Shown piece after piece: positions 37,171 through 49,280 of a DNA stretch of 64,000 bases. The DNA is taken from the NCBI GenBank assembly GCA_963971425.1, contig OZ020517.1:20222462-20286461 (forward strand). Reading direction: 5' to 3'. Position numbers and translations under genes: made by a program. How positions within the stretch are numbered: position 1 is the stretch's first letter; every line of letters starts with the position of its first letter. Origin of the DNA: Bryoerythrophyllum caledonicum. Its lineage: Eukaryota > Streptophyta > Bryopsida > Pottiales > Pottiaceae. Under the pieces are notes generated by a model. It searched no databases, was not told the origin of the DNA, and worked only from the letters and a program-made list of their open reading frames with translations.

Positions 37171-37520
37171 ATCAATAACAGATCAAGGGTTGGATGTCAC
37201 CTTCTGCGACTTTACTTCCCCAACTACATCAATTGGAGAGGAGCAGTAATCACGGCTGTTGCTGCTGTAATCCGCATACGTACATTGCACTATTTGCCGC
37301 CTGCATATGCCACAAAGAGTACTTAGATAACTCGTCCCTCTCCCAACCAAACACTGAAATATGCTGCAAAATCAACCTGCGAACCCAATTGCGAGCAAAT
37401 CACATCCCCGGCCACCAAAACTTCAGAAACATCCATGAAACCTAAGCCCGACCGCAATTCACGAATCCAGAAAACAGACCCCAAACCTCAACCAAACAAA
37501 ACCACATCATTCCTTACCTG

Positions 37521-37904
37521 CTACTGCAAGGCCGCTGCAATTGGGTTCCGAGGGAAGTCGTCAAATGGTCCGTGCAGAAGCACCGCAACGAAGGTGGCGC
37601 CTCCACGCGCGAGATGGAGCTCCGGAGCAGGCACCGCCGGCCTTCGACAAATCGAGTGCTTCACCTTCTTGCCCGTTCCCGCCGCCGAGGTCAGCTTCAT
37701 GTGCACCTCGCGGAACGCACCCACCAGCGCGTCCATCTCCGCGTCCTGCCAGATTTGCGCGCGACGCTTCTGCGCCATGCTGCCCTCGTCCTCGACCGCC
37801 GCCGCGCCCGCTCCCACACCCTCCTCCATCGCCGCGCCCGGAAGCTGAACCTGCTGCTGCTGCGGATGGTGCTGCTGATGATGCTCGCCTTGATCCAAGT
37901 CCAA
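37521..37904 (-). pseudogene. Captured exon, possible trihelix/MYB-like N-terminus
   Basis: An open frame with a Gln/His-rich start followed by QKRRAQIWQDAEMDALVGAF, which loosely resembles the first helix of trihelix DNA-binding domains. It is flanked by the other captured fragments and has no complete gene context. Assignment is tentative. Confidence 0.4.
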
Positions 37905-38127
37905 AATCGTGAGTGAGAATCGTGCTTGATAACGCTCCTTCCAGCGGCGCGGGCGTCGGCGGAGCCTCCTCCTCCATCTCTACCTGCATCTCATGAGAAC
38001 AACAAATGAGAACAACAAAGCCTCCCTGTTCACTTCTCAAACGCTAATATCAACGGGAAATTCCGGATGACTTACCCAATAACTTTGATGAGGCCTTGCA
38101 AAATTCATGTAAAAGTCACGGCTCTGT

Positions 38128-38611
38128 TCATGTGAATGCACATACCTTGCCATCCTTGAGTTGAACCCTAAGAGTGTGCTCCATGGAAGAAGACGCAGCC
38201 CATTCCAACCCCTCCACATTGTCACCATCGCAACCCCACTCAATCGGCATCTCTGCCCCGTCAAACTGCTCCCAGAACCGCCCACTCCGCCACTTCAGCA
38301 CCCAATTCTCAGCATCGTCTGCTTCCCTGCAAGTCAATCAATAGGGTTAGGGCTGGAGGTCAGCGCTGTAATCTCGACTTCACCATCGGCACGCGGTGGT
38401 GGAAGGGCACGATCTGCCGCTGGCCCCGGTAGTCCCACTCCATGTGCTGTTGTGCCTGCTCCTCATGCTGCAACGCCGCCGCGCTGTAGGTGCGAATAGC
38501 TTGGCGCTGCTGCCTGAGCAGCGCGCGCGCTACGCTCCGGAGCGCCATCGCCAGGGTTCCTCTGCAATAATCCGAGCTCCAAACCCCGACGCTGGAGGAA
38601 AATCCCAGCAC
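38128..38611 (-). pseudogene. Captured 5' exons of a probable mitochondrial protein gene
   Basis: Two exon-like pieces. 38360-38553 starts MALRSVARALLRQQRQAIRT, an amphipathic Arg-rich presequence, then a HMEWDYRG region. 38128-38337 encodes an acidic Trp-rich segment (NWVLKWRSGRFWEQF). They may be consecutive exons of one captured gene. The family is not recognised. Confidence 0.45.
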
Positions 38612-38735
38612 GATGCGAAACTGCGACCTGTTTCATTTCATCGAAGCTGCGGTTTCTCATCGGTGCGGCCTTCTTTCATCCACGAGTTCATCCATCAGCC
38701 GGATTTCTCATCCTGTATTCTTTTATAGATATAGA

Positions 38736-39190
38736 CTAGAGGGGTACCCGTGTCCTCCGGACACAACATTTTTTATGTTGAGTCCCCACCGGTCCTCGTT
38801 AAACTCATCTCTGGAGCCGTTCGCGGTGCTCGTCCGGCAGCTGCCCCGACTTATCAGCTTTTCAGCCCCGCGCAACCCCGCCCCGCTGCACCGGCGCCTG
38901 GCGGCTCCCCGGCCCGCAGTCTGCGCCAGTCTGCGCGGCTCCCCGGCCCGCAGTCTGCGCCACTGCTGGCCCATACCGGAGTCGACTCTCTTCCCCGGGT
39001 ATCAACTGCGCGAACTTCAAATTCCCCGAGTTTCGGAAACCGTAGTTTCAGGACTCCTTTCGGCGCCGCCTCCTATCAGCTCGGCTTTCTTCCGGCTCTC
39101 TCTGCAGCTCCGCTTCCTTTCAGCTCAGCTCCGCCTCCTTCCAACTCTCTCTCCCTCTCCTTACGTGTTTGTTTAAGCTTATGAACGTCT
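38736..39190 (-). mobile_element. 3' end of a second Helitron-like element
   Basis: The minus-strand CTAG end at 38736 is preceded by GGGTACCCCT and a six-bp-stem hairpin GTGTCC-GGA-GGACAC. It abuts the 5' TC of the neighbouring element exactly. The 5' end is not found; the boundary given is arbitrary. The GC-rich interior contains a direct repeat of CGGCTCCCCGGCCCGCAGTC (about 38909 and 38937). Confidence 0.6.
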
Positions 39191-40819
39191 TCCTCTCCTA
39201 CGTGTTTGTTGAAACTTATGAACAAGAGATGTACAGGTAGAAAGTCGTTGCGGCACTAATGGCTTATCGTTTGAGAATTGAGCGTGAGCGGTTCAAGGTT
39301 GGTTGTGATGCTTTTGGTTATATGTTCTCGCGGTGATTGCATGCGATGGTGATGCATTGCAGCATACCTACACCAGCTTTGACAACAATTATCGACTCTT
39401 GGCTCGTCAACTAGATCCGACTTCTCAGGATAATCATCGACTTTTTATTTGCTTTGTATCTGTGGGAATCGTTTTTGCTGCATGAATACAAGCTGACCTC
39501 TAGCAGTTAGAAGGACTTCAACTTCGACACGGCCAAAATCAGGTACGGTCACAGTTTACCTCGAAGATCAGTTACCACCTTCTCCTCCAGGAACGCATTC
39601 TACATTCCGGTTAGATCATGGTTCGGCATGCTGTCAGAAACGTTAGCATATGGAGAATCAATACCGTACCCCTGCAGGAAAGGCTCACTAATGAAATACC
39701 GTTCAACTGAGGTCCTCACACAAATCAGCATAGAACAAGGTAGTGCAGGCAAGGGATTATTAATGTGTCACCCGGGGCCCAGGTTCAAACTTTGGGCAGC
39801 AATCCAGCCAAACCAGCCAAAACCAGCCAAACAGTATTCATTGAAAATGTCACCAGTAGTATGCCCTTGTGTTGAAACTCATGCCTTGTGTTAAAACTTG
39901 TGCTCTTTCTGTACTATGCATTGAAACGTCACTAGTATTCATTGGCAGCTCCGTATGCCCAACTGCAGAAAATCCGAAGCTTGATAACTACATTGCGCAT
40001 CGACATCGCGTTCATTGAGATGACGAGAGCACTGGTTTAGGTAATTTGGTACTTGAAATTCATCATTGGCTGCCTCATAATGAGTTCTGAGTAGTAGCTA
40101 CACAATCTGTACACTTATTGCAGAGGTGGTGAGAGGTTTCCGTGGATTACGAGTGGAGGTATTTTGTCGATCACCGAACAACTGCAGCATGCACATCCGG
40201 GGAGAGATTATGAACTGTAATATTTTCCTTATGTTGTAGTTATGATCTGTAATGCTCCCTTCTCCAGAATCTGTAATTTCTAAGTTTGTTAACGTCTTGT
40301 TTATGGATAGGTGCAATTGAGAAATGGGGAGACACTGGAAACATGTGGATCGGTCTGACTGTTACAGGTGGCCACCATTAGAAAATCATAAGGTTTAAGG
40401 TAAGTCCGCCATAAGCAATGTGCATATATGGAGAGAGCATATAATATTTCATTCATTTTTCATTAATAGCCAATAGAATTCCAATGATAATCCAAATGAT
40501 TTCATTTTTTTTTTTATGAAAATTGAATCAGCCATGAAATTTCAAAGTGTGTAGTGATGTTTAGAGGGTGGCCTAGGTTTAGTACCCCATAACCACCAAC
40601 CGAAAACAAAAGTCTTGACTAATAGCAAATCTCCATTTGGAGCTGCAATGGCACTAAAGGGATGGAAGTGAGTTGGAAATACCCCAATTTTATAGGCATT
40701 AACTATAGATTTTGGTTGATTATGGGAGGATTTGACTTAGATATTGAAATGACCTCTGTATGCACAGACGGAATATCTCATTTGAGCACGATTTTATTTG
40801 AAGGATTTTGGAGCTTATT
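39191..40819. other. Intergenic DNA upstream of the MULE gene
   Basis: No recognisable gene. May include the untranslated 5' part or left terminus of the MULE element; I could not identify a terminal inverted repeat. Confidence 0.3.
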
Positions 40820-43800
40820 ATGGAGCCTAATCCTACAACTGTACTCTATGAAGGTATCATGGACATGAAGTTTGACTCCTTGGATTCGGAATTTTCGAAC
40901 ATTATAAATACTGCAACTGGGTTTGATACACCAGTTGAGCAGCATGATGATTTACACAAAGAATTGACAAGCAATCACTATGATGTCAAAGAGAAGAAGG
41001 TGCCACAGCCAAAGAGAAAGACTATCTTGAAAGTGCAGAGCAAGTTACAGATTCCCCCTGATGGCATATTTGATAGAGATGACTTGCAATGGGAGCCAAA
41101 GACAACGAGCTCAAAAGGTATTGAGAGAGATGTCTTTGAAGCTACAATTCCTTGGGATCGTTTGAGTGATTTTGTACAAGGCGAATCAAGTAGACGAGAT
41201 TGGCCGTGCACCTTTCTAGAGGTTCCGAAGCCAAAAAAGGCTCCTGGAAGTGTGTCTTATGCAAGAGAAGGCACAGCTACCAATGAAATCAGGTAATTTT
41301 CTTTGGAATTCTTTTTTTTCACATGTATGTTTAAAAGAATGTGATTTTCCCTCTTCCAATATATATGTAATTGTTTGATCATTTATGAATGATTTATATA
41401 TCCAAATAAGCCATCTTTAACCAAAAGCAAATGTTTGTTTGTTTGTTAGATATTGGTGTGAGTTTGGATCAAAGGATTGCTCTGGAGATATCAAAGGAGA
41501 GGTGCAAAAGCTTTTTGCTCATGTTTTGGAGAATAAAAAATCCTCTAGTCAATTGAAGGTACAAGAGAAGGTAGAGAAAGCCAAACTGAAGGCCGCTAAA
41601 GCCCTTCAAAATGCAGAGAAGAAATCAAAAGTTGTTGTGGATAACAGTTCTCTTTTGCAAGAGAATTTGACTATTGCATCATCTCCACACTCTGTCCAAG
41701 GGATAACTAGATTATCGTTACCGATTTCGGCTGTCCCTATTGTTGCTAAGCCAAAGAAGAAGTTTAGATTAACAAAATTACATTCAGGAATGTCAAAGAA
41801 ACGGGGTTGTCAGTGTAATTTCACGGCTAAACAACTCTACTTGGATAATGCATTGTGCAAAATCCGTTTCCATTGTATGACACACACTAACTTGGCTGGA
41901 AGTGAGTGTCACGGTGTTGCTTTTGTAGGAACCAAATTTGCTCTGGCTGGAAGGCTTTCTGCCAAGACTAAGCGATGGATCTTATCCATGCTCCATATGA
42001 ACATGTCACCAAGTCAGGTTATGGCAGCACACAAAAGTGAGGTTCTTGAGTTGGCCAAAAAAGACATGGTACCAACGCGTGATACTTTTCTTATGCCACA
42101 AGATGTCTACAATCTTGCAAAGGGGATAGCTAAAGAGAAGTGGGAGCGTCATTCTCGTGACGCCGTTAGTGTCCGTATGTGGACAGAAGAAGAGCCCAAT
42201 GAATGGTTTTATTACAACGAATGGGGCACTCCTGATCTCAATGAACTCCTTGGAGAAGAACATCCTTTTTGTCTTGGCATTCAAAGCGAATGGCAATTTG
42301 GAATGCTTCTCAAATTTGGTCATTTCAAAGCATTGTCAATGGACTCCACATTTGGCACAAACGACTCACGGGTGCGTTTAATTTTTTTCCTAATCTTTCT
42401 TAGTTTGACTCTTTATTTGTTTGCAATATTTATTTTCTTACTGACATCATTATATTGTTATGAATACAGTATCCTCTTTACACTATCATGGTGTTTGATG
42501 AGTGGCAGAGTGGTATTCGTATCGCTTATATTATAGTGGGGAAGTCTCGAGAAATTGACATCACGCCTTGGCTTACGGCATTGCGAGATAAATGCATTTC
42601 GGTTCAACCGGATTGGTGTCCAAATGCAATTATAGTTGACAATGCTCAAGCAGAACTCAATGCTATTAGGTGGGTCAATTCTGCATATGTAGTCCATATT
42701 AATTTATAAGATGTATAATATTATGCAATAACTTGTGTTTTTTAATTTTTCCTTTTAGGGCTGCTTTTCCAAGTTCGAGGATTATGTTATGTCTGTGGCA
42801 CGTTCGGAAGGCATGGTTAGAAAATGCAGTTTCCAAAATCAGAGCAGAATATATTAGAGTACTCGTACTTAAGGCCCTTGGAGACATTATGTACACGTGC
42901 GATAATTACACTGGAGAGGAAGCTATTTCTCATACTTGGGAAACATTTCAAGGGTTGAAGAGAATGTATCCAGGAGCAAGCGTATTCTTGAAGTATTTTG
43001 AACAAACTTGGATGAAGAAGACTGCAATGTGGATCACAGGTTGCCGCAACATTCCCCATGCGAACCAAGATACAAATGCTGCCATAGAAAACTATCACGG
43101 GAATCTCAAGTCTGTCTTGTCAACATCTATGCAACGCTACAATGGTCGGCGCATTGACTGGCTCATTTGGATGCTTAAAAAACACGTGACAATTCACTAT
43201 TGGTATGCGGTGCAATGTCGAATTTATGGGTTTGTGAAGAATGGAAAAGCTGAGGGCATTGTAGCAGGTGCTGTTCTTCGTTCTTTTGAAATCCCAGATT
43301 CTAGTGTTTTATTATATCCAAATGGAGAGGATGTTGCCCTTTGTGCATCAGTCAATCATTTTCCCACAGTGTACACAATCACTGCACCGAACACAAATTG
43401 GGCTCATTGTGATTGTCCAGTTGGACAAAGGGGAAATATTTGTAAGCACACGGTTAAGGTTTTCAAAATGATTAATCCGGAAGTCAGTGATACAATGATA
43501 ATCCGTCATGTTGGGACACTTCGAGGCACCATTGGAGGGGGTTTTGACGTGTCTGGCATTGATTCATTTCGCCAAGGATCCTCAATTATTGAAGAAGAGG
43601 TAAAACCTATTGACGAAGAGGTACAACCTACTGATGAAAAGGTTCAAGATGTTGATGAAGAGGATAACTATGACTCCCAAGTTTCAAATTCCTCAGAAAA
43701 GCAACATTCAATGATCATGGACAAATTGAAGTGCATCGAAGAATTTTCCACCCGAAACGAATCGCTTCGCTTTCACGTATTGTCTGCTTTAAATGAAGCA

Positions 43801-43968
43801 AATGGTACTTTGATGGAGTTGGAAGCAAAGTTTGCCGCCGGTATTCTTCATCCACTTTCGCAAGCTGATTTTGTCCTTGGAGAGCAAGATAAGAATTTAA
43901 AGAGGCACAAAAGTTTCTTGGAATGCAAGGCACGCAAGGGGGGAAACAAAAAAAAAACTAGAAAGTGA
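40820..43968 (+). CDS. MULE transposase with SWIM zinc finger, apparently intact
   Basis: Mutator-like transposase or a domesticated descendant (FAR1/MUG-like). Four exons (40820-41292, 41450-42371, 42470-42669, 42759-43968) join in frame to about 934 residues ending in TGA. The MULE catalytic core shows SMDSTFGTN (first D), IIVDNAQAE (second D), CLWHVRKAW, and NAAIENYHGNLK (catalytic E). The SWIM finger is CDCPVGQRGNICKH. The N-terminal region has a Lys-rich stretch and a Cys/His cluster (CQCNF...HCMTH) resembling a WRKY/GCM1-type zinc finger. The C-terminus is acidic with EEV repeats, then basic. There are no frameshifts or in-frame stops. Without visible termini I cannot tell a live element from a domesticated gene. 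Confidence 0.9.
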
Positions 43969-44740
43969 TTCTATGACGATATAAAATTATGTGGCATGTC
44001 CTTAAATAGTGCCAAATAGGGCAAAGTATGGCAAGTATTGGTTGGATGATTGCATGCTATATAAGGTGATTTCAACATGAGTATTGTAGACATATGACAA
44101 TATAGTTTATTATATTTTTTAGAATTTTATGAGGTGTATTGTCTTTTGAGCTCTTCAAGAATGGAGCATATATTTTCATCATTGATTTATAAATGATATT
44201 GTTTGATTTTTTTTAATGAATAAAAATCTAAAAGTAGTTTGATAATGGATGAAAATATTGAAGCAAGGTTGTAATATGAAGTAGTTTTATATGTTCACTT
44301 CAAGTTTTGATTTTACTTTCGTATATTTTTGGCGTTAAAAATGAGACATATGACGCTATTCTATAGTACTTCTATAGTTGTGCTTTATTTACAAGAGACT
44401 ATTTTGTTATAATTCATTCAAAGAAATAAAGTGGGTTTTTTTCATCTTGTTTAATTTGAGCTCCCTTTATTATTTTTTAGATAGGTAAAATGTACTTGAA
44501 GTACTACTTTTGATTGACTTAGCCCATTAGTACCTTGGAATTCTTTCTATAATCAAAGATTTACACTAAGTTATTCTTTGAGTTGCTTTTTTAAAAAAGG
44601 AAATCTAGTTTTAATATGTAACCTTACATTACGCTTTTTTCATACAAGCATGTGCTACAACAACAAATTTTGTTATAACAACAACGTAAAATCAGAACCA
44701 ATCTTCTCTCATTATAACATCAACAATTGGTGAACACTCA
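43969..44740. other. AT-rich spacer, nothing recognised
   Basis: Probable 3' UTR of the MULE gene and spacer up to the TTAA element at 44741. No matching inverted repeat to the region left of 40820 was found. Confidence 0.3.
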
Positions 44741-45673
44741 TTAACCCCTAAAGGACCAAATCTCCTTCGGGGGGATTTTTGATTTTGGGCAGGTTCCTAA
44801 AATTCGAAAAAAAATCCTTTTTCTCTAAAATTTTTATTCTAGATTGCCTCTGATAAGAGCTTCGTGGACAAATTTTTATTTTATTTTTTGGATTTGTGGT
44901 TTGAAAGTTAGTACCACTAAAGGCCAAAAGTGGGGACTCCGGGCACCTTCAAAAACATTTGACAAAAGTTTCTATTGACATTGAGATTTTTCACACATAT
45001 GAAGAATATTTCCTTCTTTGGAAATTTTCAAAAATAATTCTTGTCTTTAGTGTAAAAAGGCATTTTATTCCAAGTCAAACATTTTCTCACATTGTCGGGC
45101 AACGGGGGAAAAAAATTCACATTTTCTACATAAAACCAAGAGATCTTCATAATTTTCACTTTTTATTTTTTCAACAGCAATATGTGGTGAACACCTTCTT
45201 ATTGACCGTTTGGATTATCATTCAAATACATACGTAGTTCACAAAAAAATAAAACGTGAAATGGCAATTTTTGAACCTCCACTCCTTGCACACTTGTTTT
45301 GAATATGCTACACCCCTTTTTTACCTCTAAAAATCGGTGTATCCATAAATAACATCATGCTTAAGACAATGGTAAAATATTTAGACCTTGTACAATGCAA
45401 AAATTTGATACAAAGTGAAGTCAAAGTCTACTGATCTACTCAACGCAGGGAAGAAAATGAACCATTGTTTTGACTTTAAACACTAAAATCTATCAATCCC
45501 TGCGGTGGATTGCAACCAAAATTGTATGGCATGTTTAGATAGAAGTCTATTTTAAGATCTTACAGTTGAAAATCCGACATTCACTTTGAATTGTGATTTT
45601 CATGTCTCTTTTTGGCAGTGGCAGTTTTGGACTGGTTTTAGAGCGAAAGTGGTCGTGGTTCTTTAGGGGTTAA
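44741..45673. mobile_element. Complete 933-bp TTAA-flanked element with CCCCTAAAG termini
   Basis: Starts TTAACCCCTAAAGGACCAAA and ends CTTTAGGGGTTAA, with TTAA on both sides. The TIR core CCCCTAAAG is perfect and extends imperfectly (ACCA). It has no transposase. TTAA duplications and CCC-starting termini are typical of piggyBac-type elements, so this is a candidate piggyBac-like MITE family. Related copies or ends are at 1-560, 1440-2279, 21722, 56626, 59220, 62654-63503, 63630 and 63739-63962. Confidence 0.8.
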
Positions 45674-45960
45674 GACCAATGGATTGTTTTGGCACAAGAA
45701 CCTTTGTAGCAAGCGCTATAGGCCACCTTAAAGGAAAAAATAGACCATGACTCAAAGGTGAAAGAAGGTGGGCATCTATTAAGACCATTGCCACGACAAT
45801 CACTACAAGTATCGGCAAGCTACATTGATTTGCGTGAAATGAGTAAATAGATTTTTGTGTTGAAATGTATCGAGTGCTTAAATGTCATTCTGCATGATCT
45901 AGAACACTCATAGATTCTCACGGGCTAGAAAAGCTCATTGGCCTTAAATGAGAAAACAAG
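45674..45960 (+). repeat. Dispersed repeat, inverted copy at 51820-52090
   Basis: This roughly 280-bp stretch is the reverse complement of 51820-52090. Matching landmarks include GCATGATCTAGAACACTCATAG / CTACGAGTGTTCTAGATCAC and the phrase around AATCACTACAAG / CTGTAGCTCGCC. No coding capacity. Confidence 0.7.
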
Positions 45961-46223
45961 TTGTAATATGACCTCTTCTTCTATATTTGCGAAGGCGGTT
46001 GAAACTAATTTGAATTAGAATTTAGAGACCATCAATTAAACCATTAATCATCCAATTATCATCTATTAAACCATTAATCATCCAAGTAAGCATTCTCATC
46101 CAACCGTCGCTTCGAAGCGCATGCACGGCACAAGCACAGAGCCTCTCGGGGCTTGTTTTTCCAGGCTCCGGTGTTTGGTTGGGCATTCTTTTTTGCAGAG
46201 AACACATACAGAAGAGAAGGGAG

Positions 46224-48580
46224 ATGGCAGCAGCGGCGCGTGGACTGAGCCGCAAGGCTGTGGCGGCGTCGCTGCGGGGCTACAGCAGCGCTCCGGGATG
46301 GAGCGTGCGCGCTCTGAGCGACAAGGCGACCTCGGGCCCGCAGGCGACCGCGCCCCCTCCCCCGCCCCCGCCTCCGCCCGCCGAGAAGGAACATTTCGGG
46401 GGGCTTCGGGACGAGGACCGCATCTTCACCAACTTGTACGGCATCCACGATCCCTACCTCAAGGGCGCACGGCAGCGTGGGGACTGGCACCGCACCAAGG
46501 ATTTGGTGCTCAAGGGCACGGACTGGATTGTGAATGAGATGAAGAAGTCGGGGTTGCGCGGGCGCGGCGGGGCCGGGTTTCCGTCCGGGTTGAAGTGGTC
46601 GTTCATGCCCAAGGTTTCGGACGGTCGTCCTTCGTATTTGGTGGTGAATGCTGATGAGAGTGAGCCTGGGACGTGCAAGGACCGGGAGATTATGCGCCAT
46701 GACCCGCACAAGCTGCTGGAGGGGTGTCTAATTGCCGGAGTCGGGATGCGCGCGCGCGCTGCCTACATTTACATTCGCGGAGAGTATGTGAATGAGCGGC
46801 TCAATTTGCAGCGTGCTCTTGATGAGTGTTACAAGGAAGGTAAATTGTACTCTTTTCCCCTCAAATTCTCTCTTTCTTAGGGCTTGCATTGCACTTGTAC
46901 TGGAATTAAGGTTCCGGAGCATCAGGTGTTAGTCTAGGGTTTAGAGCGTCGCCCACGAGTGAAGTGAGAAGCTGCCGGGGTCGAGAGAGGTGAGTATCTT
47001 AGTGAAGGGACAGAATTAGGGTTTCTAGATCACTTGGTTCGATCAAACATCTCTTGAATGTTGAGAATTTGGAAACGAGTTGCACTTATGATTGTAGCGT
47101 TGAAGCTAGGAAGCTACCAGTTCTGCAGTTTGATCTGTTCTAGATTTAAATTTCTGAGGTGAACTGATGCACTTGACGGTTACTGTGAGAAGATAGGGTT
47201 TGGGGGCTGAGGGTAGGGTTTATAGATGTCATTTTTGCTGTTGAAGAGTTTGTTGTTCAAACCGTCTATTTGCTGCAGTCCGGAAGGTATTTGAAGCAGT
47301 TATTCACTCTGCTAACATGCTTGTGATGATTTATTTTCAGGTTTGCTTGGAAAGAATGCCTGTGGTTCAGGGTACGATTTTGATGTTTACATTCATTATG
47401 GAGCCGGTGCGTATATCTGCGGGGAAGAGACTGCACTTTTGGAGAGTCTTGAGGGAAAGCAAGGCAAGCCGCGACTGAAACCACCGTTTCCTGCAAATGC
47501 TGGTCTTTACGGCTGCCCGACCACTGTTACCAATGTCGAAACCGTTGCCGTGTCTCCTACAATTCTACGTAGGGGTCCTGAATGGTTTGCTAGCTTTGGG
47601 CGGAAAAACAACTCGGGGACAAAGCTGTTTTGTGTCTCGGGACATGTGAACAAGCCATGCACAGTGGAAGAGGAGATGAGCATCCCGTTGAAGGAGCTTA
47701 TTGAGCGACATTGTGGAGGAGTGAGAGGAGGATGGGACAATCTCTTGGCTATCATCCCAGGAGGATCTTCCGTGCCTCTTCTTCCGAAGAACACCTGCGA
47801 CGATGTTCTTATGGATTTCGATGCTTTGAAGGCTGTTCAATCGGGTCAGCATCCTCATATCAGTAGAGCTCCTCGATTTGCCATCAAATTTTATGAGAAA
47901 GGATCATCTAGCGAATGAACCTGTTTCATCAGATGCTTATAACGTTGACAACCCTATTCTATGATGGAAGACTATCTTTTCATTTGCTGTTGACATCCAG
48001 AATTCTGGCGTGGGGTGCATCTCGTGACTTGCGTGAAACAGCGATTAACCCTCTTGTGTGGAATTGAATTACAGGTCTCGGCACAGCTGCCGTGATTGTG
48101 ATGGACAAGTCCACCGATGTAGTTGATGCAATTGCTCGCCTGTCTTACTTCTACAAGCATGAGAGTTGTGGGCAATGCACGCCTTGCCGAGAGGGCTCTC
48201 CTTGGTTGTGGACTATGATGGAGAGGCTCAAGGTCGGAAATGCGAAGTTGGAAGAAATCGACATGTTGCAGGTATCCCTTCTGCGTTCTTGCACTTGTGA
48301 TGTCGTGAATGGGTAGAATTACAACACGTTCTCTGCCTCGGGGCGGGAGATTACGTTCTTGCATGAAGCACTTTTTATTTGGGAATCTGACAAGACGTGC
48401 TTTTCCTTCCCAATACAGGAAATCACGAAGCAGATCGAGGGCCACACCATCTGTGCATTGGGAGACGCCGCCGCATGGCCTGTGCAAGGTTTAATCCGGC
48501 ACTTTAGACCAGAGCTTGAACGCCGGATATTGGAGCGCGCAGCTAAGGAGAACGATGAGTTGAGAGTAGCTAATTGTTGA
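46224..48580 (+). CDS. NDUFV1: Mitochondrial complex I 51 kDa flavoprotein subunit (NADH dehydrogenase)
   Basis: Subunit that binds NADH, FMN and the N3 4Fe-4S cluster at the tip of complex I in the mitochondrial matrix. Four exons (46224-46839, 47341-47844, 48075-48271, 48419-48580) join in phase to about 492 residues, the normal plant length. The N-terminus is an Arg/Ala-rich presequence ([18 protein letters not shown]) followed by a run of nine prolines, an unusual linker. FMN/NADH motifs are [16 protein letters not shown] and [16 protein letters not shown]. The cluster ligands are [10 protein letters not shown] plus the distal Cys in [10 protein letters not shown]. Stop TGA. I see no defect. 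Intron 1 is 501 bp. Confidence 0.97.
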
Positions 48581-49280
48581 GCGGTCGAAATTTACAGATG
48601 ATCTAATTTCTAGGGACACCAAGTCGCCTAGAGAAGGCACACACTGGTCCTCAAGAAATTTGCTGATTAATCTCAAACGGGGTTCATGTGATGAGAAACT
48701 CTCATCGCAGCGACGAATAATTTTGCTTCCCACAGCAGTTTTCTGTATCGGCCAGACATTCCAAGCAATATCACTATGGCCGTTCATGTCAGATGATCGG
48801 GTTCTTTTTCAAACTCAAACTTACAATCCTACAGTTTACCACATCTGCTGTGCTAAATCATCGACATGGGATAATAATTATGATCATAATCTAACATCCT
48901 CTGGACTTACGTTTCTACCTCTGCATGTACTACTAAATTCTGCAACGACAAGGCGAGTAGATAAATATTATCCTCGGGACTCGTGTCACGCCGCCGACCA
49001 GACAGTCGTGGAATCGAGTGTGGTCTCAGAAACCCTACGGTGAGTCACTGGTGTGAGCTGGGTCAATATTCTATTGTGAGAGAACAAGATCGGGGTGTGA
49101 TTATGGTGTCAGAAGGGATTGGTTAGGGGATGTCCGGAGTGGCGGCTCTTTTGCTGCTGCTGCGGCGGCGGCGGTGGCGGCGGCGGAAGCTGCATACATA
49201 TGGGTGGCCATTGTGGCCTTGAGTTCTAGGAGTGCTGTGAGAGACCATGTAGAGGTTTGTCTTGATTCGCGCAAGTAGCT
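48581..49280. other. 3' flank of the complex I gene, no gene seen
   Basis: Includes a GCGGCGGCGG simple repeat around 49155-49195. No coding sequence supported on either strand. Confidence 0.3.

Larger units (their letters stand above)
36546..38735 (-). mobile_element. Helitron-like element carrying captured gene fragments
   Basis: The minus-strand 5' end TCTATATCTATAAAAGAATA starts at 38735. The 3' end has a GTCC-AAA-GGAC hairpin, GGGTACCCTA and CTAG at 36546, followed by T. The interior (2.19 kb) is GC-richer than its surroundings and carries exon-like pieces of at least three unrelated genes, all on the minus strand, with no Rep-helicase. This is the classical structure of a gene-capturing non-autonomous Helitron. 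Its 5' end abuts the CTAG end of a second element. Confidence 0.75.

Noticed and set aside
37435-38040. Several overlapping long GC-rich open frames on both strands
   Set aside because: High GC content opens all frames; only the minus-strand frame consistent with neighbouring captured exons was kept, at low confidence.
46074-46709. Minus-strand 211-residue ORF opposite NDUFV1 exon 1
   Set aside because: Antisense shadow of a highly conserved GC-rich exon.
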